In this document: one piece after another, positions 1 through 7,842 of the stretch
Position numbering within the stretch: position 1 is the first letter of the stretch
Layout of the letters: each line of letters begins with the position of its first letter
NCBI GenBank assembly: GCA_927443345.1
Contig: CAKMKJ010000043.1
Span: 1 to 55,382, forward strand
Direction: 5' to 3'
From: an uncultured Anaerolineaceae bacterium
Lineage (GTDB): Bacteria; Chloroflexota; Anaerolineae; Anaerolineales; Anaerolineaceae
Length of the DNA stretch: 55,382 bases
Made by a program: the position numbers and the translations under genes
The notes under the pieces: model-generated
What the model was told of the DNA's origin: nothing
The model's database searches: none
What the model saw: the letters and a program-made list of their open reading frames with translations, nothing else

Positions 1-10
1 GGGGTGAAGA

Positions 11-865
11 ATGATCGCCTCCATCTGGTCATGGATTGTTCAACCTCTGACTTACGGTTTTATGCAGCGTGGATTGGTCGCCTCCATTTTGGTGGGGACG
101 GTGTGCGCGATAATCGGTGCATTTATTGTGCTGCGCGGCATGGCTTTTTTTGGCGATGCTCTGGCACATACCATCCTGCCCGGGGTAGCCGTGGGCTATC
201 TGGTCTCTGGTGGTGCGCAGGCCTCTCTCTTTTGGTGGGCACTCGGTACGGCCATTGTTTCAGCGCTTGGCATTGGTGCGATTAGTAAAAAATCTCAACT
301 GCGTGAAGATACCTCCATTGGAATTGTCTTTGCGGGCATGTTTGCGCTTGGTATTGCGTTAATCTCAACCGTGCGCAGCTATGCTGTGGATTTAAGCCAT
401 TTCTTGTTTGGTGATGTTTTAGGGGTCTCTTCTCAAAGCCTGATCACCATGGTAATCTTTAGCGCGGTGGTTTTAATTGCCATTTGGGCTTTTTATAAGC
501 AATTGGTGGTCGTCTCGTTCGATCCGCTGCTGGCAGTCACCTTGCGTATGCCGGTGAAGTTCCTCAACAACCTTTTGTTAATTTTAATTGCCATCACAGT
601 GGCTGTCTCCATGCAGATCGTGGGAGTGGCCTTGATGGTGGCCATGCTGGTGACCCCCGCGGCAACCGCCTTTTTGTTGACCAAACGTCTGCCGCGCATG
701 ATGCTGCTGGCTGCCCTCTCGGCAGTGCTTTCGAGTATTATCGGCTTATATGTGTCTTTTTATTTGAGCATTTCTTCAGGTTCTGCTGTCGTTTTGATCT
801 GTACATTCTTTTTTGTGCTGACCTGGGTAATTCAGAGTTTAAGAGGCAAACGAGCCGACCGCTGA
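11..865 (+). CDS. Metal ABC transporter permease (ABC-3/ZnuB-MntB type)
   Basis: Integral membrane permease of the ABC-3 family, which with an ATPase and a substrate-binding lipoprotein imports zinc, manganese or iron. The 284-residue product is almost entirely hydrophobic (about eight helices) and has family hallmarks: an early GALIVLRGMAFFGDAL-like stretch (here beginning at about residue 36), the glycine-rich loop near residues 92-105, and a VGVALMVAMLVTPAATA motif at about residues 200-215. The length is normal for the family. The ATG follows a GGGGTGA run that could serve as ribosome-binding site and may also contain the stop of the preceding gene. The partner ATPase gene should lie just outside the window. 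The metal cannot be assigned from the permease alone. Family confidence is high. Confidence 0.9.
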   Translation: MIASIWSWIVQPLTYGFMQRGLVASILVGTVCAIIGAFIVLRGMAFFGDALAHTILPGVAVGYLVSGGAQASLFWWALGTAIVSALGIGAISKKSQLREDTSIGIVFAGMFALGIALISTVRSYAVDLSHFLFGDVLGVSSQSLITMVIFSAVVLIAIWAFYKQLVVVSFDPLLAVTLRMPVKFLNNLLLILIAITVAVSMQIVGVALMVAMLVTPAATAFLLTKRLPRMMLLAALSAVLSSIIGLYVSFYLSISSGSAVVLICTFFFVLTWVIQSLRGKRADR

Positions 866-921
866 ACTTCTTCATTATGTTACAATGAGGGTTCATTTGA
901 GTTCAGGAAAGGATTTATTGA

Positions 922-1434
922 ATGACTTCAAAACAATACGCAAAAGCCCCCGAGATGGTAATTGACTCACACAAGAGCTATACCGCCACTTTCAAAACCG
1001 ATAAAGGCGATATCGTTGTTAGTTTATACGCCGCCAAAGTTCCCAAGACGGTCAACAATTTTGTTTTTCTAGCCCGCGAGGGTTTTTATGATGGCACGAT
1101 TTTTCATCGTGTGATCGAAGATTTCATGGCCCAGGGCGGCGACCCCACCGGAACCGGTATGGGCGGCCCAGGTTACAAATTCAATGATGAATTTCATACC
1201 AGTCTGCGCCACAGCGCACCGGGTGTGCTCTCCATGGCAAACGCCGGACCGAACACCAACGGCTCACAGTTTTTCATCACCCACGTAGCCACCCCCTGGC
1301 TGGATAACAAGCACAGCGTTTTTGGTCAGGTCACCAAGGGTCTGGATGTGTTGTTCTCCATCCCCGTGCGAGACCCGTCCAAAAGAGAGGCTGAAGCGGT
1401 CAAGATCAACTCGATCGAGATAGAAGAGCAATAA
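922..1434 (+). CDS. Peptidyl-prolyl cis-trans isomerase, cyclophilin type
   Basis: Cyclophilin that catalyses cis/trans isomerisation of X-Pro bonds. The 170-residue product carries the core motifs: [19 protein letters not shown] (catalytic Arg of FHRV and the QGGDP loop), [16 protein letters not shown] and [10 protein letters not shown]. No signal peptide is evident, so it is probably cytoplasmic. An AGGAAAGG Shine-Dalgarno precedes the ATG. It starts 56 bp after the permease gene on the same strand; a TACAAT at 881-886 could be a -10 box, but no convincing -35 was seen. A strong hairpin terminator follows. Assignment is very secure; the specific folding client is unknown. Confidence 0.95.
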   Translation: MTSKQYAKAPEMVIDSHKSYTATFKTDKGDIVVSLYAAKVPKTVNNFVFLAREGFYDGTIFHRVIEDFMAQGGDPTGTGMGGPGYKFNDEFHTSLRHSAPGVLSMANAGPNTNGSQFFITHVATPWLDNKHSVFGQVTKGLDVLFSIPVRDPSKREAEAVKINSIEIEEQ

Positions 1435-1453
1435 TTTTGGCAGTAAACATCAG

Positions 1454-1480
1454 AGACACCCGCGAGGGTGTCTTTTTTTG
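1454..1480 (+). terminator. Rho-independent terminator after the cyclophilin gene
   Basis: Arms AGACACCC (1454-1461) and GGGTGTCT (1466-1473) with a GCGA loop are followed directly by six more T residues. A near-identical palindrome lies at 3657-3676, so the same hairpin sequence is used twice at the borders of this accessory stretch. Confidence 0.9.
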
Positions 1481-1605
1481 GGTAAGGGTAATGCAGCGTA
1501 GGGTGAGCCGCCAAACTTGGCAAGATTTTGTAAATCTTTTATTCTACGTTGTCAGTGTCACTAAAAAAATCTTAAAAGGCGCCCCACCATTATTTTTCCC
1601 AAAGA

Positions 1606-1630
1606 GGTGGGTTCAAAGACCGAACCCACC
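1606..1630. repeat. REP-like palindrome GGTGGGTTC / GAACCCACC
   Basis: Nine-base perfect arms GGTGGGTTC (1606-1614) and GAACCCACC (1622-1630) around a 7-base loop. GTAGGGTG upstream (about 1498) and CACCCTAC (1628-1635) also form an inverted pair. Palindromes of this composition are scattered between genes in many environmental genomes; the function is unknown. Confidence 0.6.
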
Positions 1631-1963
1631 CTACTATACTGTAAAAACCTTTCGTTTGTTAATTGTTTTGCCTTCGTTTTTATGCACGAATATTTTTAAG
1701 AAGAAAAACGCAAGAAATTCAATCTCAAATTGGGTGATTGTGGATGAGAAATGATTCGTTTTTGTTTCATAAAAAAATCGAAAACAAAGAAAACGAATCA
1801 ATTAGTAGAGAATCTAATCCACTTGTAAAAACAGCTCGCCCTCAAAAAACAAAGAAAATGTGGGCGCACAAATCGCGCAAAGAAAACGAACCCTCGTGAT
1901 TTTGATGGGTTTCTCTTGTGCATGCAGTATTCAGTTGTAAAAGAACAATTACTGATAAGGGTT

Positions 1964-1995
1964 AAATATTAGAACAAACATTCTATTTTGTCAAG
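1964..1995 (+). promoter_or_regulatory. 32-bp motif shared with 25694-25725 (possible SOS-like box)
   Basis: The stretch AAATATTAGAACAA, then a short variable part, then TTCT and TTTTGTCAAG, matches 25694-25725 at 29 of 32 positions. Inside is an AGAA-N6-TTCT inverted pair (1971-1974, 1981-1984), which loosely resembles LexA-type boxes. Both copies sit some hundred bases before a hypothetical gene of an accessory stretch. It could be a regulatory site or a mobile-element remnant. Confidence 0.4.
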
Positions 1996-2240
1996 GGGAA
2001 TTATCATTTTGTAATATAATTAATCCGATAGTGAAAACAACATATCAATTCTTGAACAGGAATTAGTACAAAACGGCAGGCAATTAACCGAAAAAGACCT
2101 AAAGGAGATCATTGCCCAGATAAAGGCAATCAATAATCTTTGGGTTTTGATAACTTCTCATTATAAAAAACAACAATTTGGTATACACTCTAGGTAAATA
2201 ATCCATTGAATTTCTTGAAGTTTATAGGAGAATATTTATT

Positions 2241-2831
2241 ATGGATGCAAATATTGATTTAAAACCCAAGATCAGCCGAGGAAAGAAAAATAAATTCGTC
2301 GTCGAAGAGAATGTAGGCGCGATCCAATGGCCGCAGGAATGCGCCGCTTGCGGCAAACCCGTTGAAATATATGACGAAAACCCAGACGAAATCGGCAGTT
2401 TTATGAATAATTTCAAAGTAATCCCTCCCAAAGTTCCCTACTGTCAAGCTTGCTTTTCTAAAGTTAAGAACACAAAAAAGCTGGATACAGCCGTTTTGTT
2501 TCTGGGTTTTATTCTTGGGATCCCGCTAGGAATTCTTTCTGCGTATTCAGGTTTCATCATGGCTGAAAAAATAACAAAGACCGAAATCATGTGTATGGGG
2601 ATTATGGGTGTCTTAGGACTTTTGGCGGGTATCTATATCGTCAGGTTTATCATTCGAGGCCCGGTCAAAGCGATCTTTAGAAACCACTACACAGAGTATG
2701 TAGAATTCGAAAATAAAAACGAAAGATTATCAGACAAGCTTTCTTTGTGGTTTCTCGAGATTAAAATCCCAAATAAAACCTATTCAGAAAAATTTGCGAT
2801 ATTGAATTCTATTCAATTAAACAAGAAATAG
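2241..2831 (+). CDS. Zinc-ribbon membrane protein, unrecognised
   Basis: I do not recognise this 196-residue protein. Two CxxC pairs (CAAC near residue 34 and CQAC near residue 68) probably form a zinc ribbon at the cytoplasmic N-terminal half. Two hydrophobic helices follow (about residues 83-105 and 115-138), then a charged C-terminal domain. A good Shine-Dalgarno (AGGAGAA) precedes the ATG. It stands alone in an A/T-rich accessory stretch next to another small membrane protein. The reading frame continues open for about 30 codons after the TAG stop, so the protein may once have been longer. Coding status is likely; function is unknown. Confidence 0.7.
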   Translation: MDANIDLKPKISRGKKNKFVVEENVGAIQWPQECAACGKPVEIYDENPDEIGSFMNNFKVIPPKVPYCQACFSKVKNTKKLDTAVLFLGFILGIPLGILSAYSGFIMAEKITKTEIMCMGIMGVLGLLAGIYIVRFIIRGPVKAIFRNHYTEYVEFENKNERLSDKLSLWFLEIKIPNKTYSEKFAILNSIQLNKK

Positions 2832-3067
2832 AAACTATTATCAAAGATCCATATAACGATATATCTCAATTATCACGACCTAGATTCAACGAAATATTAG
2901 AGATCAGCTTTTCCCAGAAAGGATGAGAAAGTCAGCCTGCTGTCTTTGGTGAACAAGGAGATCCAACGGCGAAAATGGATTTTTTAAAAGAAAGAGTGGA
3001 TATAGAAGTTGAATTTGGTCTTTCTTCTTTTTATTGGGGTTAATGTTTGGTTTAAAAAGGAGTCAAT

Positions 3068-3427
3068 ATGAATAGCGAAAAGGCTAACAAAATCGGATCG
3101 ATTATCGGAACGATCCTCGGAACCATCATCGTGATTGGAATAGTGATCGGTATCGGCTACCTCGGCTTTAATCTCCTAAAAGGCGTTTTCGAGCCCCGCC
3201 CTTGGAAAGGTATGTTCTTCCCGGACACGAGCAATCCCGGTTACACCTCTGTCACCAAGGATTTTAAAACCCTTGAAGAATGCCGCGCTTGGGCGATTAA
3301 TGAAGCCAAGGACAGCTCCTTATCCTCTGGCGTTTGGACTTACCAATGTGGCAAGAATTGCGAATTGAACAACAAAAATTCAATAGGCAACATCAATACC
3401 TACGATTGTGAACAGATTAGAAAATAG
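3068..3427 (+). CDS. Small membrane-anchored protein with Cys-rich exported domain, unrecognised
   Basis: The 119-residue product has a long N-terminal hydrophobic segment rich in Gly and Ile (about residues 10-40) and then a soluble domain with four Cys residues (in EECRAW, YQCGKNCE and YDCE), consistent with a single-pass protein whose C-terminal domain is exported and disulfide-bonded. The AAGGAG Shine-Dalgarno is well placed before the ATG. No catalytic motif is visible. The 236 bp before it and about 250 bp after it show no other gene. Function unknown. Confidence 0.65.
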   Translation: MNSEKANKIGSIIGTILGTIIVIGIVIGIGYLGFNLLKGVFEPRPWKGMFFPDTSNPGYTSVTKDFKTLEECRAWAINEAKDSSLSSGVWTYQCGKNCELNNKNSIGNINTYDCEQIRK

Positions 3428-3656
3428 CCCTAGATAATAAATACTGTCTCGGGTTAGGCAAAGAGGAAGTCTAGCGCAGCGCGCATCGGCGTAAATTCAT
3501 AGGTTACGCTATGCTAAATTATTAGTTACCGATGAGTTTTTTATATACCCTTTTAAATCTCGTTGAAATGGCAAGATTTGGGATGTATACAAATGTCTAC
3601 ATATAAGACATGAACATTATCTCGCTAGGTTCGAAGTTTGAGTCTTCCTTGTGAAC

Positions 3657-3676
3657 AGACACCCGCGCGGGTGTCT
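3657..3676 (-). terminator. Perfect 20-bp palindrome after the HD-GYP gene
   Basis: A perfect palindrome beginning AGACACCC sits five bases beyond the stop of the 3681-7841 gene and probably ends its transcript. The T-tract on the minus strand is poor, so termination strength is uncertain. It is almost the same hairpin as that at 1454-1473. Confidence 0.55.
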
Positions 3677-3680
3677 GTTA

Positions 3681-6600
3681 TTAAGCGTTATCATCCATCA
3701 TCTTGGCGAAGGCCGTGACCACTTCTTCGTCAAAGTGGGAGCCGGCCTGATCGACAAGGTGTTTAAGGGCATTGGGTTTGTTCCAGGCTTTGCGGTAGGG
3801 GCGGTCAGAGACAAGCGCATCCCAGGCATCTACAATGGCGAAGATGCGCGCTGAAAGCGGAATCTGATCGCCTTTCAATCCGCGCGGATAGCCGGTGCCA
3901 TCCCACCACTCATGGTGGCAATAGGGAATATCCAGCACATCTTTGAAGTAGGGCAACTCAGACAGCATCTCGTATGCGTAGGTGGGGTGTTTCTGCATGA
4001 TGGACCATTCATCTTCGGTTAATTTACCAGGTTTGAGCAGAATGGTGTCAGGCACGCCCATTTTACCGATGTCGTGCAGCAGCGCCCCGCGGCGGATGTT
4101 ATCCAGATTTTGTTCATCGATGCCCATACGTTTGGCCAGTTCGAGGGTCATGTTGGCGATGCGCAGCGAATGACCCTGCGTTTCTTTGTCGCGCAGTTCA
4201 AGCGCGTGAGCCCAGCCTTCAAGGGTGGCATCGTAGGCGCGTTTGAGTTCGGTGGCTTGAACACTGGTTTGTTCATAGAGATCCGAGCGATGGATGGCGC
4301 TGGCGGCCAGGTCGCCAATGGTTTTGAGCAGATGCACCTCGTTTTCACTCATCAAGCGATTAGCGCCAATGATAATGGAGCCGATGGTTTCACCTTTGGC
4401 GACTAGCGGCACCCCCGCCAGGGTAACCAGGTTGCTAATTAAATCTGGAAATGCAAAATAGGCATCGTGCGAGGCGTTGATGTTGACGTAAGGTTTGCAT
4501 GAGCTGACGATGAATCCGCTTAAGCCTTCATTGGCTTTCAGTTGGCGGTTGTCGATACTCTGCCAGCAGCCGACAGCGCGGACTAAATTCGGCAGGTCTT
4601 TTTGATCTTCAATAGTTGAAATAATGGCGCCTTCAATGGATAGCAGATCCATCAATTCTGCAAGGATGGTGGTGCGAACCTTCTCACGGGTTAGATCTGT
4701 GCGCAGCGCTTCACCGATCTTGGCGACCACTTCAAGGTCATGTTCTCTTTGTTTGCGGTTGGTGATATCTATGGCTGTGCCAATGGTGGCTTTTTCACCC
4801 TGGTAATCAATAAAGCCAGCGGTGACATCCAGCCATTTTTGTTCACCGGTTCTGATATTGAATGACGTTTCAAAACGGATCATACCTGATTCAGTGCGCA
4901 GCAGTTCGTTATATTTTTGCCTGACATCACCGCCGTCACCGTGGTTGATGACCTTCCACAGACTGGTATTCAATAGTTCGGGCTCGGTAAAACCAGTGAT
5001 CTCACACCACATCGGGTTGACATACAGAAACTGATCATCCCGGTTAATGAAGATGCCGGCGGCAGCCGTTTGAGCCAGAGCCTTGAATTTGGCTTCACTT
5101 TCGAGTATGGCGTTTTCGGTTTTCTTTCGTTCTGTTATGTCTCTGACATAGGCGACCGCAAAGCGGGTACCCTCGATATCGGTGATCTTGGTACTGATTT
5201 CCACCGGGAAGATGATACCGTCTTTTTTGACATTCGGGATATTGCTGAAGTGTCCGCCTTGTTCGATTTGCCAGGTGACGTAATCTGGTTTGTCAGCGGT
5301 GAAATCGCGAGTGACCAAATCAGTCACATTCATGGTGAGCAATTCTTCGCGGGTGTAACCAAACACTTCTTCAGCCACATTGTTGCATTCGAGAATTTCA
5401 CCGGAGAGCGATTCGAGGAAAATACAATCCGTGGATGCTTGAATGAGCAGTTCGTTGCGCTTGGTACTGGTGCTTAAGGCTTGTTCAGCTCTTTTGCGTT
5501 CAATGGCGATGGCAACCTGGGCTGATACAAAAGTGAGCATCTGTTCATCGCGTTTTTTAAAACGAACTTCTTCAGAATAAGATTGAACAGCCATCACCCC
5601 GATGGTGTGGTTTTCAATGAGCAGCGGAATGCCTATCCAATCTACTGAAGGTGTGCCAATGTTTACGGCGTCGCCTCTGTGTTCCAATCTATTGAAAGAT
5701 TCAGGGTTAGCCAAGATGGGCTTACCGGTACGAATGATGTGTTCGGTCAGGCCATTCCCTGCCCTGCGTGGAGGCGGCGGCGGATCGTATTGGTCTACAA
5801 AATAAGGGAAGCTAACCGTGTCGGTTTCATCATCGTAAAGGGCGATGAAGAAATTCTCTGCAGGCATCAAATCGAGCAGTACTGCATGAATGGATTGGAA
5901 TAATTCATCCAGGTTTTTTGAAGTGATCGTAGATTGGGCGATCTTATAGATGATCGCCTGGGCTTTCTCGTTGTAATACTTTTCGGTAATATCTTCACCG
6001 ATACTGGCGATAGCCGTGACGTTGCCCTGATCATCTTTAAGCAGTGTGTTATTCCAGGAGACCATGATCTGTTCACCAGAGCGAGTGAGAATCATGTTTT
6101 CAAGACGCTGCGGAATTTCACCTTCCTGCGCCTGATCAATTAGTTCTTCCATTAATTGCCCGGCTGAATCGGTGGGTACAAAATGCTCATACCAGTTTTT
6201 GCCCATGGCGTCTTCTTTATGCCAGCCGGTTTTATCGAGGAAATGGCTGTTGCAAAAGGTAATGTTGCCTTTGATGTCTGTGATGATGGCAATCAGCTTT
6301 ATGGATTCCATCAAAGTGCGCAGATGCTGTTCTGACTGGATGTTGGCTTGTTCGGCTTTCTTTTCATCAGTGATGTCTTCGCCCACCGTTTGATATTCGA
6401 TGAAATATCCTTCATCGTTTCTGATGGGCTGGGTTTTCCAACGGAACCAGCAAGGATCTGCGGGTTTAGTCATCACGCAATATTCGTTGATTTCCGCTGC
6501 CATATCCGGGGTGAGATAAGCAAATTGGCGTTCAGCGATTTTCTTAAACTCATCCGATGGCACATTGGTTAACTTGTCACCAATCAGTTGAGCAGAAGTT

Positions 6601-7841
6601 GACCGGGCAAAGGAACAAAAGGCCTGGTTGACAAACGTCATCACCCCGTTGGGTTTAAAACGCACGATCATTTCAGGATTATCTTCAACGATTGCCCGGT
6701 AGCGCGCTTCGCTGTTTTTAAGTGCCTGAAGGGTTTCTTCACGGTCACTGATATCTCGAATAATTGCGATGTAGGCAATGGCGGTACCATCTTTATCGCG
6801 AATGGCTCTAATGCTTGCTTCGGCAGGAATCACTTCACCGTTAATTTTTTGGATCTGATAATTGTTTCGATGAATGTTGTTGCCTGCGAACTTTTCAACA
6901 AACGCCGCAGTAACATTTTGTCTACTGGTTGGCGTCATGAAATCCATCACACTTTTACCGACTAGAATGTGATTACCCTCGACACCAAGGAGTACCGCAA
7001 ATTGTTGATTTGAGAATATTAATTTACCATCAGGATCTACCAAAACCACGCCATCTGGTGAAATTTCAACCAGATTCCGATATTGGGTTTCACTTTCAAT
7101 CAGGGCATCTTCAATTTTCTGCTGTTCAGAGATATCGATGATCCACCCTTCAAGGGCAACCACTTTACCCGATTGATTGAAAACGCCTTTACCCTGTTCT
7201 TGCACGGTTCGAATCTCACCGCCGGAATGTTTTATGCGGTAATTAATGCGATAAGGTCTGTTTTCACTGAGCGCTGTTTGAATTTCTTTCCAGGTTCGCC
7301 AATAATCTTCTGAGTGAATCAATTTTGAGAAGGGGAATTCTTTTTTATTTAGGAGGGTCTCAGCCGGGTAGCCGGTCAATTGATAACAACCCTCGCTCAA
7401 AAAATGCATCATACGTTTTTCGTCATTGTTGCAACGATAAACTACACCGGGCATGATTCCTAACAAGGGCTCAATGTCGTTGCTTTTTGAAGGTTCTTCG
7501 TCAGTGACCAGAAAAGCGGATTTTTCAAGGATCACGAGGTGAGCTTTTACCCCCTTGTATTCAAGATCCAACAAGGACGACACCTTGATCCAGTTGTCTT
7601 TGGCAATCGGGTCTTTTAGTTTTCTGATGCGGTTGATTGCGCCTTTTTGTTTTTCGAAAATAACAAATTCGTTTTTGAGGATGTGAAAATCACGCGCACA
7701 GGTCGCGTTTGAATATAAGACTTCTTCGTTTTCAGAAATTACAAGTATCGAAGATTGAAGAGACTCAGCCCAAAAAGCTACTTTGTCATCCAGTGGATTG
7801 ATTTTTTGTTCATCGATGAGGCTGTCAGGCATATTATTCAC
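3681..7841 (-). CDS. Multi-PAS/GAF HD-GYP protein (putative c-di-GMP phosphodiesterase)
   Basis: A 1386-residue cytoplasmic signalling protein. Domain order from sequence: an N-terminal PAS-like region (1-120), PAS domains at about 125-245, 248-372, 376-496 and 500-625, GAF at 628-785 (with an unusual run of five prolines at 687-691), PAS at 790-908 and 912-1032, GAF at 1035-1190, and HD-GYP at 1205-1386. The HD pair (H1256 D1257), HHEWWDG (1309-1315) and GYP (1317-1319) are intact, so it should hydrolyse c-di-GMP. No membrane segment is seen. The start is GTG one base after the stop of the upstream diguanylate cyclase gene; an ATG three codons later (7832) is an alternative. The coupling suggests that one transcript makes both the synthase and the hydrolase. 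The ligands of the PAS and GAF domains cannot be told. Confidence 0.92.
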   Translation of the reverse strand: MNNMPDSLIDEQKINPLDDKVAFWAESLQSSILVISENEEVLYSNATCARDFHILKNEFVIFEKQKGAINRIRKLKDPIAKDNWIKVSSLLDLEYKGVKAHLVILEKSAFLVTDEEPSKSNDIEPLLGIMPGVVYRCNNDEKRMMHFLSEGCYQLTGYPAETLLNKKEFPFSKLIHSEDYWRTWKEIQTALSENRPYRINYRIKHSGGEIRTVQEQGKGVFNQSGKVVALEGWIIDISEQQKIEDALIESETQYRNLVEISPDGVVLVDPDGKLIFSNQQFAVLLGVEGNHILVGKSVMDFMTPTSRQNVTAAFVEKFAGNNIHRNNYQIQKINGEVIPAEASIRAIRDKDGTAIAYIAIIRDISDREETLQALKNSEARYRAIVEDNPEMIVRFKPNGVMTFVNQAFCSFARSTSAQLIGDKLTNVPSDEFKKIAERQFAYLTPDMAAEINEYCVMTKPADPCWFRWKTQPIRNDEGYFIEYQTVGEDITDEKKAEQANIQSEQHLRTLMESIKLIAIITDIKGNITFCNSHFLDKTGWHKEDAMGKNWYEHFVPTDSAGQLMEELIDQAQEGEIPQRLENMILTRSGEQIMVSWNNTLLKDDQGNVTAIASIGEDITEKYYNEKAQAIIYKIAQSTITSKNLDELFQSIHAVLLDLMPAENFFIALYDDETDTVSFPYFVDQYDPPPPPRRAGNGLTEHIIRTGKPILANPESFNRLEHRGDAVNIGTPSVDWIGIPLLIENHTIGVMAVQSYSEEVRFKKRDEQMLTFVSAQVAIAIERKRAEQALSTSTKRNELLIQASTDCIFLESLSGEILECNNVAEEVFGYTREELLTMNVTDLVTRDFTADKPDYVTWQIEQGGHFSNIPNVKKDGIIFPVEISTKITDIEGTRFAVAYVRDITERKKTENAILESEAKFKALAQTAAAGIFINRDDQFLYVNPMWCEITGFTEPELLNTSLWKVINHGDGGDVRQKYNELLRTESGMIRFETSFNIRTGEQKWLDVTAGFIDYQGEKATIGTAIDITNRKQREHDLEVVAKIGEALRTDLTREKVRTTILAELMDLLSIEGAIISTIEDQKDLPNLVRAVGCWQSIDNRQLKANEGLSGFIVSSCKPYVNINASHDAYFAFPDLISNLVTLAGVPLVAKGETIGSIIIGANRLMSENEVHLLKTIGDLAASAIHRSDLYEQTSVQATELKRAYDATLEGWAHALELRDKETQGHSLRIANMTLELAKRMGIDEQNLDNIRRGALLHDIGKMGVPDTILLKPGKLTEDEWSIMQKHPTYAYEMLSELPYFKDVLDIPYCHHEWWDGTGYPRGLKGDQIPLSARIFAIVDAWDALVSDRPYRKAWNKPNALKHLVDQAGSHFDEEVVTAFAKMMDDNA

Positions 7842-7842
7842 A

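Larger units (their letters stand above)
1481..2240. other. Long intergenic region with repeats, no confident gene
   Basis: About 760 bp, A/T-rich. It holds a REP-like hairpin (1606-1630), the motif TTTTATGCACGAAT (about 1678) and a 32-bp motif (1964-1995) that both recur near 25.5-25.7 kb. Codons 2024-2197 are open on the plus strand and read like protein (for example RQLTEKDLKEIIAQIKA) but have no ATG, GTG or TTG start near the beginning; this could be a gene remnant. A possible promoter TTGTCA (1988-1993) with TAATAT (2012-2017), 18-bp spacing, lies just upstream of that open stretch. Confidence 0.5.

Noticed and set aside
4-285. Open frame overlapping the permease gene
   Set aside because: It is in another frame of a well-supported permease gene and resembles no protein.
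1437-1754. Open frame of 105 codons after the cyclophilin gene
   Set aside because: It runs through the terminator and a REP-like palindrome, has no ribosome-binding site and its composition is not protein-like.
3600-3650. tRNA-like TTCGAAG segment
   Set aside because: No acceptor stem, anticodon arm or CCA end could be fitted; no tRNA was found anywhere in the window.
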